The notes beneath the pieces were generated by a model. It was not told the origin of the DNA. It ran no database searches and saw only the letters and a program-made list of their open reading frames with translations. A stretch of DNA of 64,000 bases from Scalindua sp964344685. Its GTDB lineage: Bacteria > Planctomycetota > Brocadiia > Brocadiales > Scalinduaceae. Shown here piece after piece: positions 1-9,306 of this stretch. Both the position numbers and the translations under genes were made by a program. The stretch spans positions 77,776 to 141,775 of the forward strand of contig CAYFOK010000008.1 in NCBI GenBank assembly GCA_964344685.1, written 5' to 3'. Position 1 is the stretch's first letter; every line of letters starts with the position of its first letter.

Positions 1-58
1 ATAATGTTATATTAAAGAATTAGAACACTTAGGCAAAAAAAGAGGATTTCTACATAAC

Positions 59-877
59 ATGGATAATGAAATAAAAATTGTTTTTACGGATTTAGATGGT
101 ACTCTGCTGGACCATAGTACCTATTCCTACAGTGAGGCAGAAAAAGCGTTGAGATCACTCAGAGAGAAAGGTATTCATCTGATTTTGTGTTCCAGTAAAT
201 CCAGGGATGAAATAATGATCTATCGCGATAAACTGTCAAATAATGAGCCCTTTATATCAGAAAACGGAGGGGCAGTTTACATCCCTGAGAAATATGGTCT
301 GAAGTGCGAGTTTGATAGAACTGATAACGGTTTTTTTGTGATAGAGATTGGGGCGAAATATAAAATTCTTAAAGATACTTTTGAAGATATTAAAAGAAAA
401 ACCGGTATCAATGCAAAAAGTATTACCGAATTTACGGTAGATGAAATTGTTGAAATGACCGGTTTAAGCAGAGAAGAGGCTTGTTTCTCACAGGACAAAG
501 AATATTCACTTCCTTTCATTATTGACGGCAGTGAAGAAGACGCTGAGAATATTAAAAATGAAATACAATTATCAGGGTTTAGTTATACTGAAGGTGCAAG
601 GTTTGCATACCTTATGGGCGGTAATGATAAGGGAAAGGCGGTCAATATCCTGGTAGATATTTTCAGGAAAAACTATCCGGAGGCAAAAATATTAACTGTT
701 GGTCTGGGGGACAGTTTAAATGATCTTCCGATGCTGGAAGCAGTAGACAAGAAGTTTCTTGTGAAGAAGGAACTGGGTGATTATGAAGATCGCATAAAAG
801 TTGATGACCTTGTTTATGCCGATGGTATAGGACCGGCTGGTTGGAATAAAGCGATATTAGGCTTGTTTGGTAAGTAA
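59..877 (+). CDS. HAD-IIB phosphatase, glucosyl/mannosyl-3-phosphoglycerate phosphatase-like
   Basis: A 272-aa HAD-superfamily phosphatase. The nucleophile motif DLDGT is at residues 11-15, a Lys sits in GGNDKGKA near residue 200, and the metal-binding motif GDSLND is near 216-222. The cap is of the Cof/MpgP (IIB) type. Family members dephosphorylate mannosyl- or glucosyl-3-phosphoglycerate to the free glycosylglycerate. The gene directly downstream encodes a glucosyl-3-phosphoglycerate synthase, so the glucosyl compound is the inferred substrate (GpgP role). An AAGAGGA box lies upstream at about 39-45, slightly far from the ATG. Sugar preference cannot be read from the sequence; sucrose-phosphatase-like HADs are the main alternative. 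Confidence 0.8.
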   Translation: MDNEIKIVFTDLDGTLLDHSTYSYSEAEKALRSLREKGIHLILCSSKSRDEIMIYRDKLSNNEPFISENGGAVYIPEKYGLKCEFDRTDNGFFVIEIGAKYKILKDTFEDIKRKTGINAKSITEFTVDEIVEMTGLSREEACFSQDKEYSLPFIIDGSEEDAENIKNEIQLSGFSYTEGARFAYLMGGNDKGKAVNILVDIFRKNYPEAKILTVGLGDSLNDLPMLEAVDKKFLVKKELGDYEDRIKVDDLVYADGIGPAGWNKAILGLFGK

Positions 878-973
878 TATAATCAGCCAGCTGTTACTTT
901 GCGCACTCTGTAGCTTTTGGTACATTGTCGCTAATTTATTTGTCAGGACTCGATAGAGTGGGAGGTTTGTATT

Positions 974-2182
974 ATGGGTGACTTTCATCAGTCAGGAGAA
1001 ATTACAACTCTACACAGATTTGGCAACAGGGATATTGCCAAATTAGAGGCCGAAATAAAGAAGCTCTCACGCCTGAGACCAATTGCCCTTGTCTTGCCTA
1101 CAATCTTTGCGGAACTGGAAGGTACAGCATTACCTAAAATTTTAAAAGAGTTAAAGGACGTTAAATATTTAAAACAAATTATAGTTGCCCTGGGGAGATT
1201 TGATAAAGAACAATTTAAATATGCCAGAAAATTCTTTTCTGTTTTGCCTCAAGAGGTAACGTTGATATGGAATGATGGCCCCAGGATGAAAAAGCTTTAT
1301 AAACTACTCGAAGAAAAGAATGTTTCTGCGGGTGCCGATGGTAAGGGTAGATCTGCATGGATGTCTTACGGTTATATTCTGGCAAGTGAAAAATCAAAGG
1401 TAATTGTACTGCACGACTGTGACGTCCAGACATATAGCAGAGAGTTTCTTGCGAGATTATGCTACCCGGTTGTAAATCACAATCTGGATTTTGAGTTCTG
1501 CAAGGGATATTATAGCCGCATTACCGACCGAATGCATGGCCGGGTGACCAGGCTCTTTGTAACCCCTTTGTTGAGAACCCTGCGCAGGCTGTTAGGGGAT
1601 CTTGATTTCCTGAAATACATGGATAGCTTTAGATATATTCTGGCCGGTGAGTTCTCCATGCTGGCAGACCTGGCAAGGGTAAACAGAATTCCCGGTGATT
1701 GGGGACTGGAAGTAGGTGTGCTGGCGGAAATATACAGGAACTGTTCCAAAAAAAGAATCTGTCAGGTGGATATTTGTGAGTCATACGAACACAAACACCA
1801 GCCGCTCTCTGAGGTTGATATTACAACAGGGTTAATGAAGATGAGCATGGACATCACCAGGACCATTTTCACCACACTGGCAAGTACGGGTATAATTTTT
1901 AATGACGGTTTTTTCAGAACACTGAGAACTACATATCTAAGGACAGCCCAGGCTTTTATTGAAAAATATGAAACAGATTCGGCAATAAACGGGTTATATT
2001 TCGACAGGCATCTTGAGACGAAAGCTGTTGAGGCCTTTGCTAATGGACTCAAGATGAGCGGGGATAAATTTCTTGAGGATCCAACCGATTCACCACTCAT
2101 ACCGAACTGGAGCAGGGTGAATTCGGCTATACCTGATTTTTTTGAAAAGCTCGTTGATGCTGTTGGACGTGACAATAAATAG
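974..2182 (+). CDS. gpgS: Glucosyl-3-phosphoglycerate synthase (GT81-like)
   Basis: A 402-aa GT-A fold glycosyltransferase resembling bacterial glucosyl-3-phosphoglycerate synthases. It has an N-terminal nucleotide-sugar region (IALVLPTIFAE), a metal-binding DCD triad at D148-D150 within LHDCD, and acceptor-side motifs AGEFSML and GDWGLEVGVL. GpgS transfers glucose from a nucleoside-diphosphate sugar to 3-phosphoglycerate, the first step to the compatible solute glucosylglycerate. The ATG is preceded by GGAGG at 961-965. The HAD phosphatase 97 bp upstream would complete the synthesis. Glucose rather than mannose as donor is inferred from family resemblance. Confidence 0.8.
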   Translation: MGDFHQSGEITTLHRFGNRDIAKLEAEIKKLSRLRPIALVLPTIFAELEGTALPKILKELKDVKYLKQIIVALGRFDKEQFKYARKFFSVLPQEVTLIWNDGPRMKKLYKLLEEKNVSAGADGKGRSAWMSYGYILASEKSKVIVLHDCDVQTYSREFLARLCYPVVNHNLDFEFCKGYYSRITDRMHGRVTRLFVTPLLRTLRRLLGDLDFLKYMDSFRYILAGEFSMLADLARVNRIPGDWGLEVGVLAEIYRNCSKKRICQVDICESYEHKHQPLSEVDITTGLMKMSMDITRTIFTTLASTGIIFNDGFFRTLRTTYLRTAQAFIEKYETDSAINGLYFDRHLETKAVEAFANGLKMSGDKFLEDPTDSPLIPNWSRVNSAIPDFFEKLVDAVGRDNK

Positions 2183-2300
2183 ACAAATAATTTTTATTTC
2201 AAGACGGATTAACAGATAATTTATAGGGATTGGCTTCACTTTTTATAAATCTTTTGCTTAATCAGGCAAAGTGAGCACTTTCCATCGTGAAATAAAACAT

Positions 2301-3485
2301 ATGGACGGTTTAAAATTAAAAGATAATATTTACTGGGTTGGAGCACTAGACCCGGAAATGAGATTATTTGATTTAATCTTCAAGACTGATCATGGTACTA
2401 CTTACAATTCTTATTTAATCAAGGATGAGAAAACCGCTTTAATAGATACCGTTAAAAAACCTTTTACAGCCGAGTTCCTTTCAAGACTCAGAACTCAGAT
2501 TGACCTGAAGGATATTGATTACATCGTTGTAAGCCATACAGAGCCTGATCATTCAGGTGCACTTAAAGAGTTGTTGGAGTCCGCCTGCAATGCGAAGATT
2601 ATAGCTTCAAAAGCCGGCGGGCATTTACTGAAAAACATACTTAATGTACCCTTTAGCCTGGAAACTATTGATGAGCGTCCTGAAATAGATCTGGGTACTC
2701 GCAGACTCAAATTTATTCCGGCACCTTATTTACATTGGCCGGATACTATTTTCACCTATTTAGATAAGGAAAAAATCCTTTTTACGTGTGATGCGTTTGG
2801 CGCACATTATTGTGACGAAAGAATGTTTGATGATCTGGTTGGTGATTTTGATTCTAATTTCCACTACTACTATGACAGTATAATGCGTCCGTTTAAACCA
2901 TATATCCTCAAAGCTATTGAGAAGATTGAGGCGTTGGATGTAGATATTATTGCTACCGCACATGGGCCGATTATCCGGAAAAATCCACGAAAATATATTG
3001 AAAGCTACCTTAGCTGGAGTCAGGTCCAGACAGATGCAATAAAGAATATTTTAATTCTGTATGCCAGTATATATGGAAGTACAGAAAAGATGGCGGAAGC
3101 CATTGCAGAAGGGGTTTCAGAGGAGGGTGTGAATTTTAAAATGTTAGATGTAAATGATACTGATCCTCAATTTATCAGGGACGCCATTGAAAAGGCAGAT
3201 GGTATATTAGTCGGATCTCCAACAATTGTCGGGGATGTTCCAAGGCCCGTCTGGGACGCACTTACCCTTCTCTCCTCTGTTAAATCCGGAATTAAATTGG
3301 GCTCTGCATTTGGTTCTTATGGTTGGAGCGGTGAAGCTGTGAAAATGGTTGAGGATAGACTAAGCGGACTTCACATAAAGCTTCATAAACGTTCATTAAG
3401 AACAAAATTAATTCCAGAAGATAAAACATTGAAAGATTGTCAGGAATTTGGAAAAGAGTTTACAGCTGCTTTGAAACAGAAATAG
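2301..3485 (+). CDS. Flavodiiron protein (FprA/ROO type)
   Basis: A diiron metallo-beta-lactamase domain (about 1-250) is fused to a flavodoxin domain (about 250-394; ILYASIYGSTEKMA binds the FMN phosphate). An in-frame GTG at 2271 would add 10 residues, but with the ATG at 2301 the iron ligands fall at H79, E81, D83 and H84 (HTEPDH), which matches family numbering, so I prefer 2301. Further ligands are the His in YLHWPD, the Asp in TCDAFG and the His in TAHGP. Such proteins reduce O2 to water or NO to N2O in the cytoplasm. Its place inside a glucosylglycerate cluster is unexplained; it may only be co-transcribed. Confidence 0.9.
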   Translation: MDGLKLKDNIYWVGALDPEMRLFDLIFKTDHGTTYNSYLIKDEKTALIDTVKKPFTAEFLSRLRTQIDLKDIDYIVVSHTEPDHSGALKELLESACNAKIIASKAGGHLLKNILNVPFSLETIDERPEIDLGTRRLKFIPAPYLHWPDTIFTYLDKEKILFTCDAFGAHYCDERMFDDLVGDFDSNFHYYYDSIMRPFKPYILKAIEKIEALDVDIIATAHGPIIRKNPRKYIESYLSWSQVQTDAIKNILILYASIYGSTEKMAEAIAEGVSEEGVNFKMLDVNDTDPQFIRDAIEKADGILVGSPTIVGDVPRPVWDALTLLSSVKSGIKLGSAFGSYGWSGEAVKMVEDRLSGLHIKLHKRSLRTKLIPEDKTLKDCQEFGKEFTAALKQK

Positions 3486-3593
3486 ATATCACTTCGACTT
3501 AATGCCATTTGGGCAGTTTTTTGATTGGTCAGCTTCGCTTGGCCTTCCTGCATTAACTTTAGAATTTCTTTATAAAATTTTCATAAGGTGAAA

Positions 3594-4919
3594 ATGCCTA
3601 ATCTCAGAGAACACGCTAATGAAATTTTTAAATACGTTCTTGGTTCTTTAGACCCGGAACAGTTAGTTAAGCAGAAAGTCAACATTCGTGATTCTACACT
3701 CGTAGTAGATGAAAGAGAATATAACCTCAATAATTATGAGAATATTTATGTCGTCGGTGGAGGAAAGGCTTGTGCTCCAATGGCTAGCGCCATTGAAGGG
3801 CTTCTTGGAGACAGGTTAGATAGTGGCATCATTGTAGTGAAATACGGCCATGGCTTGCCTCTGAAAAAGATTGAAACTACTGAAGCGTCACATCCAATTC
3901 CGGATAAAAACGGCAGAAGGGGTACTTCGGACATTCTCAGGCTTTTATCAAAAACCGGTGAAAAAGATCTGGTTATCTGCCTGATCTCCGGAGGTGGGTC
4001 GGCTTTACTTGTTCAACCACATAAAGAGATAACCTTACCGGGTATACAAATTGCCTCAACGAAACTACTGGGCTGCGGTGCTACTATCGATGAAATCAAT
4101 ACGGTAAGAAAGCATTTATCGTCGGTAAAAGGAGGACAGCTTGCAAAGGCGTCATACCCATCAACACTCATCACACTGATACTGTCTGATGTCGTTGGAG
4201 ATCCGATAGACATAATAGCATCCGGTCCTACCGTACCGGATGAAAGTACCTTTGAAGATGCCTACAGAATAATTCAGAAATACTCACTGGAAGATAAGAT
4301 GCTGAATAGCGTGTACCAGTTTCTCAGAAACGGAAAGATGGGGAAAATTGAAGAAACTCCAAAAAGTGGTAATGAGATATTTGATAATACTCAAAACGTA
4401 ATTATAGGTTCCAATAAAATAGCATTAGAAGCTGCCGAAAAGAGAGCCAGGGAGATGGGGTATAATACAATAATTCTCTCCTCCATGATAGAAGGTGAAA
4501 GCAGGGAGGCAGCTAAGTTTTTTGCAGCGATTGCCAAAGAGGTTAGACGGACAGGTACACCGTCCCCCAAGCCGGCGTGTATAATTGCGGGAGGCGAAAC
4601 AACCGTTACGATAAAAGGTAAAGGAAATGGGGGCAGGAATCAGGAATTTGCACTTTCTGCTGCCATGGAAATCGAAGGATTAGAAGGCATAGTGATTTTA
4701 AGCGCGGGTACTGATGGTACTGACGGACCGACGAATGCCACCGGAGCAATCGTTGATTTTAATACCTGTAAAGATTTCAGGAAGAAATTCAACCTGAGGC
4801 CTGAAGTATTTTTAAGTAAAAACGACTCTTATAATTTCTTCAAAAGGAGCGGAGAGCATATTATTACCGGTCCGACAATGACTAATGTAATGGATATAAT
4901 GATATCGTTAATTGAATAG
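3594..4919 (+). CDS. Glycerate 2-kinase (GckA/TtuD, MOFRL family)
   Basis: A type II glycerate kinase with an N-terminal DUF4147-like domain (VVGGGKACAPM, CLISGGGSALL) and a C-terminal MOFRL domain (IAGGETTVTIKGKGNGGRNQE, then SAGTDGTDGPT). It phosphorylates D-glycerate to 2-phosphoglycerate. A GTG at 3588 is possible, but AAGGTG at 3585-3590 sits as a ribosome-binding site for the ATG at 3594. The upstream gpgS and phosphatase and the downstream glycosidase suggest it recovers glycerate released from glucosylglycerate and returns it to glycolysis; that link is inference from context. Confidence 0.88.
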   Translation: MPNLREHANEIFKYVLGSLDPEQLVKQKVNIRDSTLVVDEREYNLNNYENIYVVGGGKACAPMASAIEGLLGDRLDSGIIVVKYGHGLPLKKIETTEASHPIPDKNGRRGTSDILRLLSKTGEKDLVICLISGGGSALLVQPHKEITLPGIQIASTKLLGCGATIDEINTVRKHLSSVKGGQLAKASYPSTLITLILSDVVGDPIDIIASGPTVPDESTFEDAYRIIQKYSLEDKMLNSVYQFLRNGKMGKIEETPKSGNEIFDNTQNVIIGSNKIALEAAEKRAREMGYNTIILSSMIEGESREAAKFFAAIAKEVRRTGTPSPKPACIIAGGETTVTIKGKGNGGRNQEFALSAAMEIEGLEGIVILSAGTDGTDGPTNATGAIVDFNTCKDFRKKFNLRPEVFLSKNDSYNFFKRSGEHIITGPTMTNVMDIMISLIE

Positions 4920-5015
4920 CTTTTTCATAATAATTCGGACTCTCCTCCAAAGATTTCCTGAAGAAGGGAAAAGGGTTTATCTACTATTAATCTAGAATAC
5001 GTTAGATAATTCGTT

Positions 5016-6368
5016 ATGACTGATTCGAATCCTGGCACACAAACATCTCATAAAAACATTTATCATGAACTTGAAGCCCATTTCAAGATTATCCAATCGT
5101 GTTCTATAGAAACAGATAGCGGAGAAAGAATCTTGCTGGCTGCAAGACCAGAGTCACGATATCCTTATTTTTACCCTCGTGATGGAGCATGTGCTTCTGG
5201 TCTCCTGGCGTATCTATCCACTTCAGGCCTTCCTGTTTCTGATGATGCGTACAAAATGCTCAAATCTATTGCAGGCTTTGTGTTAAAGATATTGAGAGAA
5301 GATGGTTATATCGGGCAGAGATACGCTCTCTCCGGTGAGGAAAAAAGCGTTTACAAGCAGGAAGACAATAATGCGCATGGTTTGATCATCCTTTCCAATT
5401 ATTTACTTACTGCGGAAGCAAGAGGCGAAAGTATACAAGACATAGACAAATTTCTCCTATCAATAAATAATGCCTCACAATTTGCAATTAAGAATTATTA
5501 TCATCCTGAGATAAATCTTTTCCATTCCACAACATCTATTCATGAATCGGCCCTTGAAGAAGGGTTCAGTTGCTGGACCAATTTTGCATATTTACAGGCC
5601 TATACTCTAGTTTCCAGGGTGAACGATGATTTAGATTCCCCGGATATTATTCCGGACAAGATACTTGCATTTAAATCGGCCTTTAAGCACAATCTGTTTA
5701 GTATTATGGTCGCAAATAAACGATTTCTCAGGCGTATAGATAAGAGAGGTAATTATGATTTTAAGCCGGATTTTACCCTGTTAAGCCCATTCTATTTTGG
5801 GTTTGGTAATGAGGACAAGGTCCTGCTTGATAATAGTGTGAGTTTTCTGGAAAGGCAGCTCTGGGATCCTGAGCTTGGAATGATTCAACGGTACCTCCCA
5901 TTCAGCGGAGACATTGAAATACACACTCATGCCGGTAACGGCCCCTGGCTTCAGTATACGGCAATACTTGCCCAATATCATTACTGGTGTAAGAATGCTG
6001 AAAGCGGCAATGAATTAATGGGTCTTATTGATGGTTATAAGAACGAAAAAGGGGAGATCCCTGAACATATTTCAACCTGTAAAAGATTTGATACATTCAT
6101 GGAGACAGAATGGAAGACAGGCCTTGATTTTACAAAGGAATTTGATAAGCACATCCTGCAGGACAATCTCGATTTTGATAAGATTCTGGAAGAAGCTAAT
6201 AATATGCAGAGGGCTTACAATGAAGTGGCAGACAGGTGTATGATATCTGATAGTACTATGGAAGAGGGTGGATATGTCATGTTCGTTACTCCATTGATGT
6301 GGTCACACGTGGAATACATGAAGGCACTGCTGTATAAACACGGTCTTTATTCTAACGATAATATATAG
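5016..6368 (+). CDS. Glycoside hydrolase, (alpha/alpha)6-barrel, GH15-like; possible glucosylglycerate hydrolase
   Basis: A 450-aa soluble protein with no signal peptide. Its features are those of glucoamylase-type (alpha/alpha)6 barrels: an early YFYPRDGACASG segment, CWTNFAYLQAY mid-protein, LWDPELGMIQRYLP, and a late HTHAGNGPWLQYTA. Acidic candidates for catalysis occur in ETEWKTGLDF but cannot be assigned with certainty. Cytoplasmic location plus the synthase, phosphatase and glycerate kinase upstream point to hydrolysis of glucosylglycerate to glucose and glycerate. The known glucosylglycerate hydrolases I recall are GH63 with a different N-terminus, so a trehalase- or maltooligosaccharide-type activity is the alternative. 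Confidence 0.65.
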   Translation: MTDSNPGTQTSHKNIYHELEAHFKIIQSCSIETDSGERILLAARPESRYPYFYPRDGACASGLLAYLSTSGLPVSDDAYKMLKSIAGFVLKILREDGYIGQRYALSGEEKSVYKQEDNNAHGLIILSNYLLTAEARGESIQDIDKFLLSINNASQFAIKNYYHPEINLFHSTTSIHESALEEGFSCWTNFAYLQAYTLVSRVNDDLDSPDIIPDKILAFKSAFKHNLFSIMVANKRFLRRIDKRGNYDFKPDFTLLSPFYFGFGNEDKVLLDNSVSFLERQLWDPELGMIQRYLPFSGDIEIHTHAGNGPWLQYTAILAQYHYWCKNAESGNELMGLIDGYKNEKGEIPEHISTCKRFDTFMETEWKTGLDFTKEFDKHILQDNLDFDKILEEANNMQRAYNEVADRCMISDSTMEEGGYVMFVTPLMWSHVEYMKALLYKHGLYSNDNI

Positions 6369-6381
6369 AAAATAGGTTTAA

Positions 6382-9306
6382 ATGCAAAAACCACTTCAAA
6401 CATTCTCAGACAAGTTATTACAATTTATTTCGACTGTCTCAAGCGCGTTGAATAATTCCGGTCAGCGAATAAATAGGACGGAGAACCAGCATTTAGAGGA
6501 ACAACTCAAGACATTGTCCACCGCAGTCGAACAAAGTTCCAGTACGATTATGATTACAGACACTTCAGGTAAAATTGAATACGTTAATCCAAAATTTACT
6601 CAGCTGACCGGTTATACTTCTAAAGAAGCTATTGAGCAGAATCCGCGCATTTTAAAAACTGATAAAACCCCACCGGAAGTACACGAATGTTTATGGAAGG
6701 CTATTACATCAGGTAAAGAGTGGCGTGGAGAGTTTTGTAACAGAAAAAAGAACGGTGAACTCTATTGGGAATCTGCATCTATTTCTCCTGTCAAAAACAG
6801 TAAATGTGCTATTACTAATTTTGTTGCGGTGAAAGAGGATATCACTGAACGCAAGAAAATGGAAGAAAAACTGAATTTATTTAACAAATATCTTGAAGAG
6901 TGTGTGTCCGAGCGTACGGAAAAACTTAGGGAGAAAAATACAAAGCTATTAAATGAAATCGTCAGGCGTGAGCAGGCAGAGGAGATACTGAAGGAAAACG
7001 TGGAGAAATTCCAAAAAATAACATCTTCGGCTTTTGATACCATTATCATGATGGATGATGAAGGAAAAGTTTCATTCTGGAATGAGGCTGCTGAAAGTAT
7101 GTTTGGTTACTCTATGAAAGAAGCAGTTGGAAAAGACTTACATAAGATGATTGTGCCAGATAGGTACTATGACGCTTTTCAGAAAGGCATGGAGGGCTTT
7201 ATAAAGGATGGAACGGGTCTTGTTATTAATAAGTCGCTTGTCTTGCCGGGACTCAGAAGAGATGGGACAGAATTCCTTGCAGATCACTCTTTTTCATCGG
7301 TTAAGCTTAAAGGCAGATGGCATGCGATATCCATAATAAGAGACATTACAGAGCGTAAACAGGCAGAAAGAAAGCTAAAAGAGACCAAAGAAATGCTGTC
7401 CCGGGCACAGCAAGTTTCCAATATGGGTAGTTGGGAGTGGGACAAAGTAAATGATGAAGTAATTTGGTCTGAAGAGACGTGTCATCTATTTGGTTTAAAA
7501 CCAGATGAATTTGATGGTAAGTATGAAACCTTTTTGAATTTTGTTCATCCAGAAGATAGAGAGCTGGTAACAGAGTCAGTCAAAGCATCATTGTTAAGAA
7601 AGGAAACATACAACATTGATTTTCGCATAGTTTTACGAAATGGTATAGAGCGTATTATTCACTCCGAGGCACAGGTTGAGTTTGATAATGTGGATACCCC
7701 GATCCGAATGACTGGAATATCTCAGGATATCACCGAGCGAAAACGAATGGAGATCAATGAAAAAAGGGCTATGTTTACAACCAATTTTTCACGTTCATGC
7801 AGGGATTTTGTAGAACTAAAGCCGGTTACTGAGCTTGCCACTAAAGGTTTGGCAGAATTATTGAACGTTCAGCGTGCCTCGGTCTGGCTTTTAGATGATT
7901 CTGGTAATCTGGTATGTCATAAACTTTACGAACATCCTAAAGGCTGCTTTTCTGATGGCACGGTTCTTTCCGGAGAAAGATACCCTGATTATTTAAAGGC
8001 TATTCTTAGTGATTGCCCGGTTGATGCGCATAATGCCCGGACAGACCCACGTACAAAGGAGTTTCTGAATGATTATCTGACCCCATTATATATTTATTCT
8101 ATGCTGGATGTACCTGTTAAACTAAAAGGGAGAGTTTCAGGGGTTTTATGTCTGGAACAGACTGAGCATGCCAGGAAATGGCAAAAAGATGAAATTGATT
8201 TTGCTAATACAATTACGGCTCAATTATCAAGTGCTATCGATAGAATTACAGAGAGTAAAAATGCAGATGCAGAACTGACAAAAAGCTATAACCTTTTGCA
8301 TTCCATCATAGAAGAGGCAACAGATACCATTTTTGTAAAGGATCTTTCTGGCCGTTATTTGTTGATAAATTCTTCTGGCGCACATATGATAGGAAAACCA
8401 ATTGAGGAAATTATTGGCAAAGATGACACACAGTTATTTACCCATGACATTGCACATCGGATTATAGAGGAGGATCGTGCAATTATAGATTCTGGAGAAG
8501 GCAGAGTCTTTGATGAGGAAATACCTGTAAATGGTAAAATGCGTACCTTTCATACTACAAAAGTACCATACCATGATGAAATCGGAAATATAGTTGGTGT
8601 TATTGGTATCTCGCGAGACATGACCGAACGTAAACGTGTAGATGAGCATATTAAGTCATCTCTCAAAGAGAAAGAGGTGCTTCTGGAAGAAGTCCACCAC
8701 AGGGTCAAGAATAACCTCCAGATCATTTCAAGCCTGTTAGATATGAGCAGTATGCAGGCACATAATAAAGAGACGATTGAATTGTTTGCTGAATCACGTA
8801 ACAGAGTCAATTCTATAGCCCTTATACATTCACAACTCTATGATAGTGAAAGGTTTGATGAGATAGTCATGGAGAGGCATATTCATGAACTGTCCGGGAA
8901 CCTGTTAAAAATATATTCAAAAGAGGACACAATTACGCTTGACATCAAGTCTGCAAATGTATGCCTTCCGGTAACACAGGCAGTTCCCTGCGCACTTGTT
9001 TTAAACGAATTGATTTCAAACTCCCTGAAGCACGCTTACAGGGAAGGGCAGCACGGAATAATCAGTATTTCCTTGCAGCACAATGTTAACACAATTCTTA
9101 TGAGAGTAAAAGATGATGGCGTAGGGATTCCTGAAGATATTGATTTGGAAGTGACTACGAGCCTGGGATTAAAATTGGTTAGAAACATTGTAAAAAAACA
9201 ATTTAATGGTATAATGAAACTCATTAGGGATAAGGGCACAGAGTTTATCATAGAATTTAGTACCTATAGGAGGGCTCATGAAAAGAGTGATGGTAGTAGA
9301 CGATGA
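6382..9306 (+). CDS. Multi-PAS/GAF sensor histidine kinase, HisKA_2 type
   Basis: A 974-aa cytoplasmic kinase with no membrane segment. Order: PAS (about 45-165, ending KEDITERK), coiled coil (about 165-210), PAS (about 210-330, IIRDITERK), PAS with PAC (about 340-455, SQDITERK), GAF (about 460-625), PAS (about 635-760, SRDMTERK), HisKA_2 phosphoacceptor (EVHHRVKNNLQIISSLL, about 765-785) and HATPase (N-box NELISNSLKHA, G-box KDDGVGIPED). HisKA_2 kinases usually signal to a separate receiver. The next gene starts inside this one (29-bp overlap) and begins with a receiver, so the two probably form a phosphorelay. The first PAS is a close paralogue of the one in the kinase at 15.6 kb. Confidence 0.93.
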   Translation: MQKPLQTFSDKLLQFISTVSSALNNSGQRINRTENQHLEEQLKTLSTAVEQSSSTIMITDTSGKIEYVNPKFTQLTGYTSKEAIEQNPRILKTDKTPPEVHECLWKAITSGKEWRGEFCNRKKNGELYWESASISPVKNSKCAITNFVAVKEDITERKKMEEKLNLFNKYLEECVSERTEKLREKNTKLLNEIVRREQAEEILKENVEKFQKITSSAFDTIIMMDDEGKVSFWNEAAESMFGYSMKEAVGKDLHKMIVPDRYYDAFQKGMEGFIKDGTGLVINKSLVLPGLRRDGTEFLADHSFSSVKLKGRWHAISIIRDITERKQAERKLKETKEMLSRAQQVSNMGSWEWDKVNDEVIWSEETCHLFGLKPDEFDGKYETFLNFVHPEDRELVTESVKASLLRKETYNIDFRIVLRNGIERIIHSEAQVEFDNVDTPIRMTGISQDITERKRMEINEKRAMFTTNFSRSCRDFVELKPVTELATKGLAELLNVQRASVWLLDDSGNLVCHKLYEHPKGCFSDGTVLSGERYPDYLKAILSDCPVDAHNARTDPRTKEFLNDYLTPLYIYSMLDVPVKLKGRVSGVLCLEQTEHARKWQKDEIDFANTITAQLSSAIDRITESKNADAELTKSYNLLHSIIEEATDTIFVKDLSGRYLLINSSGAHMIGKPIEEIIGKDDTQLFTHDIAHRIIEEDRAIIDSGEGRVFDEEIPVNGKMRTFHTTKVPYHDEIGNIVGVIGISRDMTERKRVDEHIKSSLKEKEVLLEEVHHRVKNNLQIISSLLDMSSMQAHNKETIELFAESRNRVNSIALIHSQLYDSERFDEIVMERHIHELSGNLLKIYSKEDTITLDIKSANVCLPVTQAVPCALVLNELISNSLKHAYREGQHGIISISLQHNVNTILMRVKDDGVGIPEDIDLEVTTSLGLKLVRNIVKKQFNGIMKLIRDKGTEFIIEFSTYRRAHEKSDGSRR

